DNA from: Dermatemys mawii
Taxonomy: Eukaryota > Chordata > Testudines > Dermatemydidae
Direction: 5' to 3'
Assembly (NCBI GenBank): GCA_007922305.1
Contig: ML677326.1
Coordinates: forward strand, 59,166,870-59,230,869
DNA: 64,000 nt
The translations under genes were made by a program, and so were the position numbers. The notes beneath the pieces were generated by a model that saw only the letters and a list, made by a program, of their open reading frames with translations, did not search any database and had not been told where the DNA came from. Below, piece by piece: positions 46,526-59,533 of the stretch; the stretch's first letter is position 1; each line of letters opens with the position of its first letter.

Positions 46526-47940
46526 TGTTATTAATTAATTAAACCAGTATAAACTGGTGTATAGGTAAGACTTCATTGTGCGTTTGATCCTATATTTCTG
46601 AAAGCCAAGGGATTTGTAACTTTGGATTCTTCAGGAGAAGACACAGATATTTGAAGGCATTGAGCTTTTTATTTCAATGCGAGTTAGGTGTCTAAATGCC
46701 TTTGAGGGTTTGAGCCTAAATCCTTTCCTTATGAACTTTTTACATTACACATGTCTTTGGTTAGTTGAAATAGATATTCCCATAAATTTACCCTAATAAA
46801 TTACATCTTAATAAATACATTTACATGTTATAGTGTAGAGCATAAGTTAAATTACAAAGCAGACAAAAATATAAATGAATAGTTTAAATGGACACATTAT
46901 ATATAAAATAGTCTCGAGGACATAGACTAAAAACTTCCTGGAATGGAACTATTGCAAGAAATATTAGAAATAAAAGAAACAAGTAGCACATTCAGGACTA
47001 TCACAGGCAGTCTACTTAGAGACAGTGTTGACTGATTCTTTCTACATTTCATTTGGCACCTCTTTCTGGTGAGCATGAATTCAGCTCAGGCTCTGTGGTA
47101 CATTGCAAACTTACTTTTGAAGATGCTATTGATGGAATTAATCTATTCTCCATATACCAGTGCTTTGACATCCTGTATTTGTTACATGAAAGGCTCTCGC
47201 TTGAGAAGACAAATAATTAAATGACCTGTAATACACATAAATGGTACTTGTGGGATCAAAGGAATTCCCTATAAATACTTTGGGCTGTTCTGTTTACCAG
47301 ACATAAAGATGGTTTGTTACCTGAAATAGGTATAGCGTAGCGGTTGTCAGTTAATCATGGAAAGATTTCCCCAAAAAGGATCTTCCTGTTTGTGTTCCTA
47401 GTCTGAGACTATAAATACTATAAATGTATTACTAACTATACAGGGAAAGCATGAAAATAGGTACAATACTCTGTCATATCCATTCATGTTGCTTGGTCAC
47501 ATTGGTAGTTTCATGCTAGGATTATGAACCACTTTGAAATTAAGTGGCAACCAACCACCGGTAGACTATTTCCAGTACTAGCAAAAGTGGATTACGGAGA
47601 GAGATATGCTATCATAACCATGTATGTAAGCAGTGGATGTGTCTGTCATTGCATAACATCAGACTTTTGCTGTATTCGTTCCACTTTAATTCATTGTCAC
47701 TTTCCTTTTGGAAAGTAAGGGATACTTAATTCAGTTGTACACAATAATACCCTAAATACTAAAAGCAAATAAACTTTGTGTGATGCATTTTGTTGATGCA
47801 TCCAATTAGTTGGGGATCTAGGAATCCAAGAGAGAGAGAGCAAAATATAAACAGTGTCAATGTTATGAAGTAATTCTGCCTAGGGATTATTGACTTCATT
47901 GAGACTGGCAGCTATGAGAATCATTCTCCTAATTTATAAG
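46526..47940. other. Intergenic, nothing recognised
   Basis: AT-rich, no exons or named repeats. Confidence 0.3.
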
Positions 47941-48065
47941 ACAAGAAAGACTTGTGGCACTTTAGAGACTAACCAGTTTATTTCAGCATAAGCTTTCATG
48001 GGCTATAGGCCACTTCATCGAATGCACAGAAAGGAACAGAAGTAAGATGTATTTATATACACAGA
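47941..48065 (+). repeat. Turtle SINE-like dispersed repeat
   Basis: AAGAAAGACTTGTGGCACTT, TAGAGACTAACCAG, GCATAAGCTTTCATGGGC and CCACTTCATCGAATGCA are the usual words of a very abundant amniote/turtle repeat. The head resembles the arms of the hairpin at 16570-16637. Confidence 0.65.
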
Positions 48066-48978
48066 AAGCAAAAAAAAGATTGTACATTAACATACCAATT
48101 CTAAGAGGCTGTTTAATTTGAATGGGTCATTATCAGCAGGAGAAAAAAAACCTTTTGAAGTGGATTGAAATCTTTCAGAGGCACCAAAAAAGGGGTCTAA
48201 TAGATTATTCCAGTTAGGAAGAGAAATTGGTGATATTCAGGTATTTCTTTGATGCAGTTTTATTTTATTTACACAGAATGTACAAGTCCTGCGTTTCAAA
48301 TACAGAGGGAATCCAATAGAAGGACAGAGCTTTTTTTCTCACATTACCAAGCATACTCTTTTCAGTTTGCACCCCTGACCCAAAAACCTCTTCCTTAGGA
48401 TTCTGGCAGGGTCAGATGCTGTGGATTGGCTGCTCTTTTAGGCTGTCACCCTGTTTCTCAGTCTTTCCCATTTCTTTATCCAGTAAGCCCTCTCTCTGTC
48501 TCTCTCTCTCTCTCTCATACACTCCCTCTACCCAAAACAATACTCAACCAAAGCTCCTGAGTGGGTTCACATACTTCTTTTGTCTTGGGGGTGGGGAGAA
48601 GGGAGGCTTACAGTTATGTTAATTTAAGAGTGAATTCACACCTATCAATCCCAGTAAGGTTTTAACTCAGCTCATAACAAGGTTTCATTTTTAGCTCATG
48701 ACAACATAAAGGATTATCAGAGATGAGGAAACTCTCTTGCAGCAAGCTCAAAAATGCCTGATGTAGAAATAGGCAACTACGAAGAATGAAAGAAAATCAG
48801 TATTAATGGAAAAAGAAAGCAAAGGAGCAAAAAGGGAAAAGATAAGAAAGAAACTCTAAAATAAAATATAAGTATGTTACTTAGAAATTCAGGGCTAAAT
48901 CCCCAGTGGGACAAATTGATGTACTGCTGTTGAAATTCATGTTACTACATCAATTTACATCAGTTAAGAAACAAATCC

Positions 48979-49015
<37 letters not shown>

Positions 49016-50159
49016 GTATGTTATCACATGAAAAAATCCACAGTCTGGAGGAAATTTTGGACAATTTATTAAATACCTTCTATAATATTCAAACACATAT
49101 TCAGTTATATGAATGGATAATAATACATAGTCTGCCATATACACATTCCATATTGCTGTAACATAAACCTGTTATGTTTTGTTCTTAAATAGTTTATATT
49201 TATTGTGCATATACATTATTTAATTTCTTGCTAGTTTGTTTAGGATCATTATCACAGTTGGTGGTTTAATTCCATATTTTCTTTGGCAGACTGTCTTCAC
49301 TACAATTTGTTTTATTCTCAAGAAAGGGATCAGCAAGAGCTGCAAAATTAACGTATGCTGAAATTGTGTATTTTATTAGTTTTCTGGGTAGTACTGAAAA
49401 GCAACAGCCACTGAATCTTGGAAAAACAGTATTTATTTTACCTGGATAGCATTTGTGTTTTTAATGCATTAATCCTTCTCTGTAGCCACTTTTTATGGGA
49501 ATTTTAATTTAAACCAGGTGTAATTCACCCCAGAGTAGAAGGCCCATACAAGGACCTTACAAGCCACTCTTGCTTCTCTTTTATCATGAGCAACAGGGTT
49601 GCAGATATGGGCCCATAGGTTTAAGTCTTAATTTGACTGAACTCAATGGGAGAGCTCCTCATGACTTCAATGGGATTAAGAGGGATTTGTGGACTGTGGA
49701 GGTTTTTGCTTGAGCCCTCTACATCTGGACGAACTTGGTCATGTGTAATATAAAATAACCATAGTGTTAATGGCAAGGGGAAAATAAATATGGAGCAACA
49801 GTACAAGATAGATTCAGAACTCTTCAGGGTTAAAGATGATTATGTTGTCTCATTATGGAACTCTGGCATCATAATTTAGACCTGTGGTTAATAATAGAAC
49901 AGAGCATAGAATTTTAATCTTGTAAGGTAATATTCCATGTCATTAATAAAATATGCTTCCTCTATGCTATAATATATAGTTGGTTGCTTCCTGTGTCTTT
50001 TAATGGTTAGGTGATTAATTACTTGATGATTGCATGGCACTTTTAATCTTCAAGGTACTTTATAACTGCAAAGCACTAAAATGCATATATGTAGGAGCAG
50101 GCTAATAATCTGGGTCACACTTGTGCCTCTCTGCAGTAATACCTGGCTGTACTTGCCTG
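48066..50159. other. Intergenic with two microsatellites
   Basis: 48490-48517 is (CT)n and 48982-49009 is a perfect (AT)14 run. 49630-49690 contains an inverted phrase (ACTCAATGGGAGAG, GACTTCAATGGGAT) of an old amniote repeat. No exon was recognised. Confidence 0.5.
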
Positions 50160-50392
50160 AAACACTCAGGCTTTGACTGCACAGAAGTCAGACTGATTTT
50201 AACTTAAGTCAGGTTTTAAACCAATTCAAAGCCTTTTGTGGACACTCTTATTTGAGTATAAGAGTGGATGTTTCCATTTTAGCTTAACTCTGTTCTCAGT
50301 CAATTTAGGGTAGAAATGAAAAGCCACTCTTGTACCAAAATAAGAGTGTACACAACAGGGGTTTAGCTATAGTGGTTTAAATTCACACCTTA
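50160..50392. mobile_element. Old MITE
   Basis: CAGGCTTTGACTGCACAGAAG at the left and TAGTGGTTTAAATTCACACC at the right, with TTTTAAACCAATTCAAAGCC and AAAATAAGAGTGTACAC inside mirrored by GACACTCTTATTTGAG. The opposed AAGAGTG/CACTCTT words indicate inverted symmetry. Directly abuts the next repeat. Confidence 0.4.
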
Positions 50393-50395
50393 GAA

Positions 50396-50558
50396 CAGGG
50401 GTTCCCAAACTTGGTTTGTGGCTTGTTCAGGGTAAGCCTCTGGCGGGCCACGAGATACTTTGTTTACCTGAGCATCCGCAGGTATGGCCGTTCATAGCGC
50501 CCAGTGGCCACAGTTTCCTGTTCCCAGCCAATGGGAGCTGCAGGAAGCTGTGATCCAG
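50396..50558. mobile_element. hAT-type MITE, left part only
   Basis: ACAGGGGTTCCCAAACTTGG is a turtle hAT terminus. GGTAAGCCTCTGGCGGGCCACG, TTGTTTACCTGAGCATCCGC and CCAATGGGAGCTGCAGGAAG are its internal words as I recall them. The right half is missing after about 50558. Confidence 0.6.
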
Positions 50559-51302
50559 GATGGGATGGGATAACTTATTTTGCTTAAAGTTAGAATCCAT
50601 GCAGAAACTTTGGGCTGCAAATTTAGAACAAAATGTGAAGCTTTTGAGATACAGTTTCCACTTGGATCTGGCCAAATGTGAGTTCTGGGCTACTGCGTGT
50701 TCTCCTGTCTTTATGCCCCGATGGATGCTTTTCTCTTGTTTATCCCTAGCTAGAAGCATTGCAAGAATTGATTTCAAACAAGAATCCTTGTGATTTCATA
50801 ACACCATTTTCCCTTTTGTTTAAAATAAATGCTTTGTAGATTAAATTTTATCAAAGCATCATTTAACATTTTTTTAAGTAAAAGATCACGCCCTAATAAC
50901 ATTTTTAAAAAGTGCTAGAGGCTTTGTGAATCCCCAAGTCCTATAAGGTTTACCCACTCAGGGCTCCTTGGTTTCTGGAAACACAAACATTTAGCAGAAG
51001 GCTGTTCTCAAGAATACCTCTACTATTCTGGAGACTTCATATGTTCTTGGAGGAACCGTTGGAGGCACTAGGTACACTCTGTCTCCACTTTAAATCTCTG
51101 AAGAGTGATTTGAAGTGCAGCCATTTATTTATTGACTCTAGTCCCTTCCCTCCACACCCTCCAATAGTTAAGGAATAAAGCTAACAGACTTTGAAGGGAG
51201 ATCTGTTCAGTCCCCTTTAGCTAGAAAGAAATGGTGAAGAGAGGGTACGGATACAAAATAGGGAATTTGGCACAGTCTCAGCTGCCTCATGGGAGTAGGC
51301 CA
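50559..51302. other. Intergenic, nothing recognised
   Basis: No gene or named repeat; opposite-strand frames at 50427-50793 have no domain. Confidence 0.3.
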
Positions 51303-51800
51303 CTCATAGACTTTAAGGTCAGAAGGGACCATTGTGATCATCTAGTCCAGGCCTGCATAACTCGGAAAGCAGCGAGGGCCATATTACTGCAAAAAACCCG
51401 GCTGTGGGCTGGAAAAAAACCCATCTGCTTTCTCCCACCCCTATTCACCCCTCGCGGGCCGCACAGTGAGCCTGTGCGGGCCACATGTGGCCCCCGGGCC
51501 GCATGTTGTGCAGGTCTGATCTAGTCTGTCCTGCGCATTGCAGGCCACAGAATCTCACCCACTCACTCCTGGGATAGACCCCTAACCTCTGGCTAGTTCC
51601 TGAAGTCCTCAAATCATGGTTTAAAGACTTCAAGTTACAGAGAATTCACCATTTACACTAGTTTAAACCTGCATGTGACCCGCACCCCATACTGCCGACA
51701 AAGGCAAAAAGACCCCCTAGGGTCTCTGCCAGTCTGACCCAGGGAAAATTCCTTCCCAACCCCGATCAGTTAGACCCTGAGTATGTGGGCATTCCCCCTA
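51303..51800 (+). repeat. Abundant turtle repeat, split by a MITE
   Basis: CTCATAGACTTTAAGGTCAG, AAGGGACCATTGTGATCATC is the start and TGCGCATTGCAGGCCACAG, ATCATGGTTTAAAGACTTCAAG, GGGAAAATTCCTTCCCAACC and CCCTGAGTATGTGGGC the continuation of one repeat, very common in turtle sequence as I recall. It is interrupted at 51348-51518 and joins cleanly once the insert and one target copy are set aside. Confidence 0.7.
51348..51518. mobile_element. 171-bp hAT MITE with perfect 8-bp target duplication
   Basis: Ends CAGGCCTGCATAAC and the inverse of CAGACCTGCACAAC, 12 of 14 alike, flanked by ATCTAGTC at 51340-51347 and 51519-51526. The interior has CGCGGGCCGCACAGTGAGCC and GGGCCACATGTGGCCCCCGG, GC-rich. 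This insert is younger than the repeat it interrupts. Confidence 0.88.
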
Positions 51801-53699
51801 TTCCCCTGAAATACACTGACAGTTTCAGTGTTTGTGTTTAGGCCAATTTATTTATTTTAAACTCTGGGGTGCATTAGGCCAGTTTATTTGTAGCTGTGTT
51901 GGACACCATAGTAATACCATGGCATCTTGAAAGATGGTCCATGGTGTGAAATGTTCTGATTTCAGCCTGGTATATTTAAGTATAGATTATATTAGAACTT
52001 CCTTTCACTGAATGTGAATTCAGTGTAAAATATAAACTTTAGTGCTGTGTGGTTCAGGGAACTGGTAATGTAATACAGAACCTTTCACCTGTGAATACTG
52101 ATCTAATCCAGGTGGGTACTGAGAAAAGATTATTAACATCTAAAATCTTTTAGTGGCCTTGTGCATGTTGCTCTCATTAGTCCAGTTTCCACCATCACAG
52201 TTGACATTATCTAGCAACTGAATTGGCACTTTCAGTGAAAGGACTCAATACAGAATGGATATGGAGACTGAATTGCCCTATCAGAACTGTTCCTCCCAGG
52301 TCAGGGCTGAGGTACACAGTCGTGGGCCATGCCCAGTTTGGGGAAAGTTGTATTGCTGCTTTATCTATACCTGTTCTATGGATAAACTGAAGACATCATT
52401 CTCCAGGCTTGTGAGTCAGGCTTCTTTCATAAGCAACAAATCAGCTTCATATTTTTTTCAGTGTAAGACGTAAACATACAAGTTATCTGAAATCAAAGGC
52501 AGTACCTTGTGTTAAGACCAGACATTTCACTGAAGAGAAGTTCTTTTTTAAAAAAAAGATTTGCTTATTACTCTTCAGTCAGCTTCAGCGCCTACTTAAA
52601 ATAAATATAAATTAAATAGTTAATTGCTGTAATAACGCTACACAAAATCCATTAAACATATGGAATCCTGCTCTTTTCTGTGCATATTATAGATATAAAA
52701 GTGAACACATTATAACAAAATATATTCTAAACATAATAGTCACAAAGAGTGAAAAGTTGGGAAGAAATCATATGTACCTCCTGCAGTTAAAGTTTTCTCC
52801 CTTCAGAAGCTGGAGCAGATGTGGTCTGTAAAAAGCCCTGATGGTTTTATTATTATTAAGGCCATGAAGTGGGGTTATAAAAAGGTGCTGAAGCCGCTTC
52901 ATAGTTCACGGTTCATTAACTATTATTATTGTCATGTCTGGATTCCATTTGATCAATGAACAGCTCCTTCCTCTCTCAGTCACATCCTTCATTTCACTGT
53001 CTCCAGGTGCCCAGCTTCCACATCTACCTTTATCAGGAGTATTCCAGCAATGGGTTTGAGAGTAGTTATCCTAAATCACTTCAACCACAATTGCACGTGC
53101 TGTCTTTTTCTTGTTGGACTTTCTTCTTTTCCTTTTCTCTTCCTGTTGGCGGCATTCCATGTCTGGAAAGCATAGGAACAACATTAATGGGAAAAGCATT
53201 CATCTGTATATTTTTAGAGGTTAGATTACATCAAAGGCTTTCCTGTAAGGAGACTTGATTATTTATTTATTTTGGCTAATAAAATTGTCACACATGAGGG
53301 GAAAAAAAGTGTAAAAGTCTGATTAAGCACCTGGTACATTGTAGGTTCAGGCTTGATATGAGGGAGTGAAGAATTACTGTGTTAAAGGCCACTCTCATCA
53401 TTTATAATACATTGGCCATCTCTGAATTTTCCAGCTTCTGGCTTCCTTAGTTAATGGTGTGTCAGAAGCAGAGTGTTTCCCTATACACAGAGAGATGATA
53501 ATGGTAGAGGACTAGATGGAGAAATGAGATAAAGAGCTTGCTGGACTTTAATGCAGGTTGTCTTGGACTGAAAGTTATCTCATGGCAGTTTGGTGTCCAA
53601 TGAAAATGAGTTAGTGCTCTCAAACCAGTGTCCGGGGATGCCATTGACTGGGTGATAATCCACTGAATTTGGCATGAGTACTGAAGTACTCCTGTTGGT
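51801..53699. other. Intergenic, nothing recognised
   Basis: AT-rich sequence without a convincing exon. A plus-strand frame at 52956-53258 is Ser/Phe-rich with no domain. Confidence 0.3.
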
Positions 53700-54060
53700 G
53701 ATCCCCAACCCTCCCACTCAGATTTTAAAGATTTTCAGAGTCACCCCTTAACCTTCTCTTTTGTTAAATTAAATAGCTTGAGCTCTCTATATCATTATAT
53801 TATATCATTATAATTAGTGATATAATCACTGTTAGATCTTTTCTAATCTTTTCCTAATGTAATCTTTTCTAACCCTTTCGTAGCTCTTCTATGAAACCTG
53901 TCCAGTTTATCAGCATCCCTGAATTGTGGGCACCAGAACTGGATAGAGTATTCCAGCAGCAGTCATGCCAGTGCCAAATATACAGGTAATATTATCTCTC
54001 TACTCCCCAAATAAAACTTGCATTTGAATAAACAGTTTACTGTTGTAGATCTTTATGAAC
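53700..54060. repeat. Old LINE-like dispersed repeat
   Basis: TGGGCACCAGAACTGGATAG, AGTATTCCAGCAGCAGTC and ATGCCAGTGCCAAATATAC are words I recall from an old non-LTR element of birds and turtles. Boundaries and orientation are uncertain. Confidence 0.35.
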
Positions 54061-55687
54061 TCCTCTTCCTCTCTTATTCTTTTTAAGTATTCCTGTTTGT
54101 GGGTTAACATTGGGATGAATATATTCTATAATTTTCTCCTTTGGGTCTTTTGAGGCATAAAGATTTGTATGAAGCTTCCTGAATTCTTCAACAATCTCCC
54201 TGGTCTTAAATTTTTCTTTGGATTTTGAATTTTTATTGCCTGAATTTGACTCTTTTCATTCCTTTTTTCTTAATCTTCAGGCAAGGAGTTTATTAGCCTT
54301 ATTGCACTCTCCTAAAATCTCTCTGTCAGCTAGCTGAGGGCCTTTTTAGTATTCTCTGGAAATATCACATTTAGTTGCCTTCTGAGGAAGGAGAGGCATT
54401 TAAATATGCTTCTAGAACTCATTAACTTATTATTATTTTATGCAAAGCTTGCAGTTTTTTAATTTCCATTAGTAATTTGCTTCTGCTTTCCTTTCTTTTT
54501 TCCTTTGGGATACTAGGCTAATTTCCCAGCAATTACTGCTTTTATATGCATTCTAGGCAATGTTTATAGAGGTTTGACCTTTATCATTAGTATAAAACCC
54601 CCTTAGTTTCAATTTTAATAACATCAACCAAAACCCAAATCCAACAAAACAAAACAAAAAAACCCAAATGTTTTATTAGGAAATCCTTCATTTTCTAAGT
54701 CTTTTCTATTGGATCACCACTATTAACATTAAATTGGGTCACAGCCATTGTGTCCATACCTGGGATATGATATCTGAGGTCTGATATTTCAGTCTATCTG
54801 CTACCAAATTATGACGAGGACCAGATGTAGCAGATCCTGATGTATATGTGCAGGATTAGAAAAAAGAAAAAAATGATGTACTCTTACTGTGGAGGTGTTG
54901 GTGCTTCTGTGTGTCAAGAAGCCCAATTTTATTTATATTTTTCCTTCACTTCTGGCTTTCTGTTCCCATTCTCACTTCTCTCTCTCTCTCTCTTCCCCTA
55001 TTATTTGGTGGTCCCCACTGTCCATTGGAACCTGAGTGCTCTGCTCTTCCTATAAGAGCGTGCTGGACCCCTGCGGAAAGGATCTATATACTTAACAAAA
55101 GCCATCTCTTGTTCTTTTAATGCACACCGTTATAAGATTGTGGTATAATCTTGAGCGAATGTATTCTTAACATTTTCTCTGTATCTGACCCTTTATCAGT
55201 GAATATCACAAACATTCTCATACTGATAACTCTAACATCACGTATACTTCATTAGGGGAAAGAGAGCTAGGTCCCCAGCTAAATCACTGTTAACTTTCTC
55301 TATTAAATCCTATGAACCACAGCATTAATTTAATAGATACAAATTTATCGCTAAGTACACTGCTACCTGGGTGCTGGACAGCCCATTATCCATATTGCTA
55401 TAAAAATATAATATCTATTACTTGACCCATAGTCTAATCTTGTTCTTCTGCGTCAGGGCTACTACTGTTCTCAGGTCTGTCCTGTTATCTTGTTGCATCT
55501 TTTTATATTGTTTTTTCTCTTTGGTCTCACTGATTCTAGGTTGTTTCTTGGTGACCTGTAGGTTCAATTACTTTTTTCCCATTCCGTCTGTTGTTCCCTA
55601 CTCGAGTTGCCTCTTCCCATTTCCATTAGTATCTCTTTCCCTTCCTTTGGCTCTGAAAAAAGATACACATTTCTCTATTTAAAGGAC
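54061..55687. other. Intergenic, nothing recognised
   Basis: T-rich sequence with short CT runs near 54980; plus-strand frames are Phe/Leu/Ser-rich by composition. Confidence 0.3.
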
Positions 55688-55695
55688 AGCCTAAT

Positions 55696-55927
55696 GCAGT
55701 GGTGGGCAATCTGCATCCCGCAAGCCGTGAGACATTTTGCTGATGTTGACCATCCGCAGGCACGGCCCCCCGCAGCTCACAATGGCCGTGTTCACCATTC
55801 CTGGCCAATGGGAGCTGCAGGAGGCTGCGCCTATGGACAATCAACATCAGCAAAATGTATCGCTGCCTGCAATCAGATTAGGCTGGTGGTTGCATGTGGC
55901 CCGTGGGCCACAGGTTGCCAACCACTG
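55696..55927. mobile_element. hAT MITE, largely palindromic
   Basis: Ends CAGTGGTGGGCAATCTG and inverse of CAGTGGTTGGCAACCTG. Flanks GCCTAATG (55688-55695) and GTCTAATA (55928-55935) match at six of eight, both differences being transitions. Inside, 55731-55748 and 55841-55858 are perfect 18-base inverse copies (ACATTTTGCTGATGTTGA), so most of the 232 bases can fold into a hairpin. Confidence 0.82.
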
Positions 55928-56132
55928 GTCTAATAGGAACCACCATTTTCTAAGAATTGAAGTTACCCTTTGCAGTTCCTTTTATTTTCTAAGGGCTGAG
56001 GTTACCCAATCTGGAAAGATTTTTATAGGCTTGTGAAAGTATGATCTGTGTTTCACATCTCTCCCTCATAGCTCTTAATATGTTTTCCCTACCTTAGTAG
56101 TAATGTAAACAGACAATCATGTCTGGCTTGAT

Positions 56133-56636
56133 CAGGGTTCTCAAGCAAGTGGCCCACGGGACACATGCGTCCCGCGGAGTTATTTGCTGTGGCCTGCCAA
56201 GCTCCCCACAACCCCTCTTCCCCTGAATTATTTGCTGCGGCTGCCAAGCTCCCTGCTTCTCCCTTCTCCCCTGAGGTATTTCCTGCGGCCGCCAAGCTCC
56301 CCACATTTATTTCTGACAGCTGCCAAGCTTTCCTCCCCCATGGCATGCCACATCCCCGTTCCTCTGCCTACCTTCAGATGCTTCCCGCCACCAAACAGCT
56401 GTTTGTCAGCACTTAGTGTTTTCCAGGAGGGAGGGGAGAGGAGCGAGGATGTGCACTCACGGGAGGAGGCAGGGAAGAGGCAAGGCAGGGGTGGGAAGAG
56501 GTGGGGTCGGAGCGAGGCCTCATGGAAATGGGGGGGGGGGCTGGGAGCAGCGGGGGGATGTGTCAGTGATGAGGCCTTCGGGCCAATGCTTTAATCCTTA
56601 TGTAGCCCTCCTGGTAGTTTGAGTTTAGGATCCCTG
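56133..56636. mobile_element. hAT-type element with 8-bp target duplication
   Basis: Starts CAGGGTTCTCAAGCAAG and ends with the inverse of CAGGGATCCTAAACTC. Flanks GGCTTGAT (56125-56132) and GTCTTGAT (56637-56644) match at seven of eight. The right half is G-rich, with ten G at 56531-56540. 504 bases without transposase. Confidence 0.75.
56173..56325. repeat. Minisatellite of about 48-bp units inside the hAT element
   Basis: Units built on AGTTATTTGCTGTGGCCTGC, CAAGCTCCC and CCTCTTCCCCTGA repeat about three times (starting near 56175, 56226 and 56273) and decay in a fourth. The frames open across it are repeats, not protein genes. Confidence 0.6.
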
Positions 56637-56644
56637 GTCTTGAT

Positions 56645-57239
56645 CCTCCTGGAGACTTGGGAAAAGGGACCTGTGTACCCTTCACTATAAATGCACACCT
56701 GGCTGCCCAATTTTAATATACCTTGAAAAATCTCATTTGGCATGTCCAGAGGATTTCTTCCTCCAGAATACCTTTAATCCTTACATTGTTTCCATGTTCC
56801 CTATTCTACATGTTCTGTAATTTTAATCCTCTCCTTAAAAAAATATTATTTGCAATCTTTGACCTAGATTGGTAATAATTTTCAATTGATGTTTTATCCT
56901 ATTTCAACCTATTTTTTTTATTAACCTTACTGATTTCACTTTTGATGTCCATAATATTGGCCTGCAGGTCTTCTTTCATCTCCTTATTCATCTTCTTATT
57001 TTCTGCTCCAGGTCCTTCAGGTTAGCCTTAGTCACTGGTGCTTCTCTTTCTATCTCTAAGATTAAACCATTAAGTAGCCACCAAATCCTTTATTTTAACT
57101 CCCAGATGCATGATTTAAACTATACCACAGGACTGACTGCTAACTGTGCTAAACTATGTGGTGATGACTGAGCTAATCTGCTAAAGGTATTTAGGCTGAG
57201 GGCTTGATCCCTAATAGGTGGAGTAATATTTGCAGATTA
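56645..57239. other. Intergenic, nothing recognised
   Basis: No gene or named repeat. Confidence 0.3.
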
Positions 57240-57335
57240 TCAGCATTAGAAAGCACTGGACTCAGACTCAAGAGATCTAGTTTCTTGTTCTGGTTTTCCC
57301 ATTGGCCTGCTGGCCAAGTCACTTCACCTCTCTGA
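57240..57335 (+). repeat. MIR-like SINE fragment
   Basis: CACTGGACTCAGACTCAAGAG, TTCTTGTTCTGGTTTTCCC and CCAAGTCACTTCACCTCTCTG follow the MIR head and core. Confidence 0.6.
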
Positions 57336-57760
57336 GGAAAATATCTTACAGTGAGAGGCTGTCTGAGAGGTTTAAGAAAAGTTTGAGAGGTGACTTGATA
57401 ACAGTGTAGAAGTGCCTTCATGGGGAGAAAATACTGAAAGACCATTTAATCTGTCTTAGAAAGGCATAACAAGAGTCAATGTCTGGAAGCTGACGCCAGG
57501 CAATTTCGAACTGGAAGTGAGGCACAAGTTTTTAACTGTTGGGCTGATTAAACACTGGAACAAATTACCAAGGTAAGAGGTGGATTCTCTATCTCTTGAT
57601 TCCTTCATAGTAAGACTGGATGCCTTTCTGGAAGATATGTTAATCAAAAACAAGTTATTGGGCTCAATACAGGTTAAATTTAATAACCTGTGATATACAG
57701 GAAGTCAGATCTAATATTCCCTTCTGGCTTTAAAATCTACTACTCTAAGATTTCCAGCTG
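57336..57760 (+). mobile_element. L3/CR1-type LINE 3' end, decayed
   Basis: GAGGTTTAAGAAAAGTTTGAG, GGGAGAAAATACTGAAAGACC and CTGATTAAACACTGGAACAA reflect the final ORF2 codons of an L3-type LINE. The 3' UTR follows (GGATGCCTTTCTGGAAGATA, CAGATCTAATATTCCCTTCTGG) and ends TTAAAATCTA. No long frame remains. Confidence 0.65.
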
Positions 57761-59530
57761 AGTAAAGCTTAGCATGGTTCCGACTGGTTTTGACTGCTGA
57801 AGTCTTCTTTTGTTTAGCTTGTCTAGTAAACTTACTATTGTAGCTGATGGTCTTGGTTTGAGTCTCAGTTGCATTGGGAAATATGTGGCATATTCCATAC
57901 ACAGGCAGATAGCCATGGGCTTTACCAATTGGCTTCAAATTCTCCACTGTTCCTATGGATGTAGCATTAATTTCTCCCATATCCTTTACCATCGACTGCT
58001 CTCTTGCATATGAAATATTTATTTCTGCATTTGAGTATTTTCATGAGAAACTGCCTTTCTCAATCTGCTCTAAAACCAAGGGTCACATGCTGTGCAAAGT
58101 TTAATACTCTCTTCAGTCTCCTGCCCTCATTTCCCTTCCCCCAGTTTGGTATTTAAAATGTAGCTCTTTATAGGGTTCACTGGTTCCTTCCTCAGAACTG
58201 CTCTGCGATCACCCTAAGTTCTTTTTCTTTAGATAGTCTCTGCCATCTCTTTATATCTGGGTGGGGGTAATGAACCATCCACCTCAGTGGGTCAACAGAA
58301 ACCATTTAACTCTTTCCAAGCTGGCTCACCACCTGCGGACAGTGATATGTTAAGTCAAACCTTGCCAGTCCATTATAGTTTGTAATACTAATTTTTATAT
58401 CTAGACTCTCAGAAAACTAAGAGATCCCTTAATCCTGGAATGTGAAAGTGGTCTAAAAATAAAGATATAACTGGTGACATGTTGAATAGAAAAGTCCTTT
58501 GAAGTCTGGGCTAATGTTGCTAGCTCCTTTCATGAAAAAAAATAGTTTCTAAACAGGATAAATAATAGAACTTTATAAAATTCAAGACTTGATGTCCAAG
58601 GGAATCCTAGTGTTTTTAAAATTATGCTTAAAGTGTACTTGATGGCCACAAAAATGTTTCTCTACAAATTATTGTTCAGAAAGTATTGCAATTTCCTTGT
58701 CATTTTTCGTTTCCCATTCCAAGCCCTCATGAGCATGTAGGACATTACCAGAGTCTCTTGGAGAAGACACAGCCATTTATGTTGATCCCATTTGAAATAT
58801 TCTTTGTATGTACTTACCTGACAATAGTGTTTTAAGGCATGGTTAATTAATGTTTCAAAGCACACTGAGAAGCTCTGTTGAAGGGAGCTGTTTAAGTGCA
58901 ACAAATTATTATTTTATTTCCTGAGAGACCTAAGTAAACTAGGTCACTGTAAAAAAAAAAAAATAGGAAAAACAAGAAAAGCTGTAAACTTGCTCTGAGC
59001 AGAGGTAATCAGTCATCTATATGCAGAACACAGAATAAGAGCCAGGCTTGCTTTGTACTCAGCATATCCTGAAAGGAGAGATGAGAACTCTTTTAAAAAA
59101 AAAAACACAACAGTTTTCCAAGTCTCAGTCTTGCAGAGCAGATACTAATGTTATTGGTACATAAATCTGAAGCATAATTTGTAATGTCCTTACAGCTCCC
59201 TGTCCAACCAACCAAAACCAAACCAAAGTATACAGGGGACTAAAAAGAAACACTTTCATTCTGAGCCATACTTCTACAGTTCCAGCCAGGTCACAAAAGG
59301 AATGTTGCTGATGTGCCGTTTTAATAGTCACCAGTGAAGCCCTTCAGGACAGAGGCAGACAGTTGGAGCAGTGGCAGTAGTGATATTACTGAAAGTCTAA
59401 TTAAGTGTTTTTTTAAAATCCCGAACAAACCTTGTGTTAGCATATGTTCTGTGGTAGTTTCATTGACATTTTCTTGAAGTGCACTACCACAAAATGTCTT
59501 GACGATATCCAAGAAGAGCAAGCATATAGC
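57761..59530. other. Intergenic, nothing recognised
   Basis: AT-rich sequence between the LINE tail and the Harbinger element. A run of A near 58950 and one near 59095 are the only simple repeats. Confidence 0.35.
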
Positions 59531-59533
59531 TCT

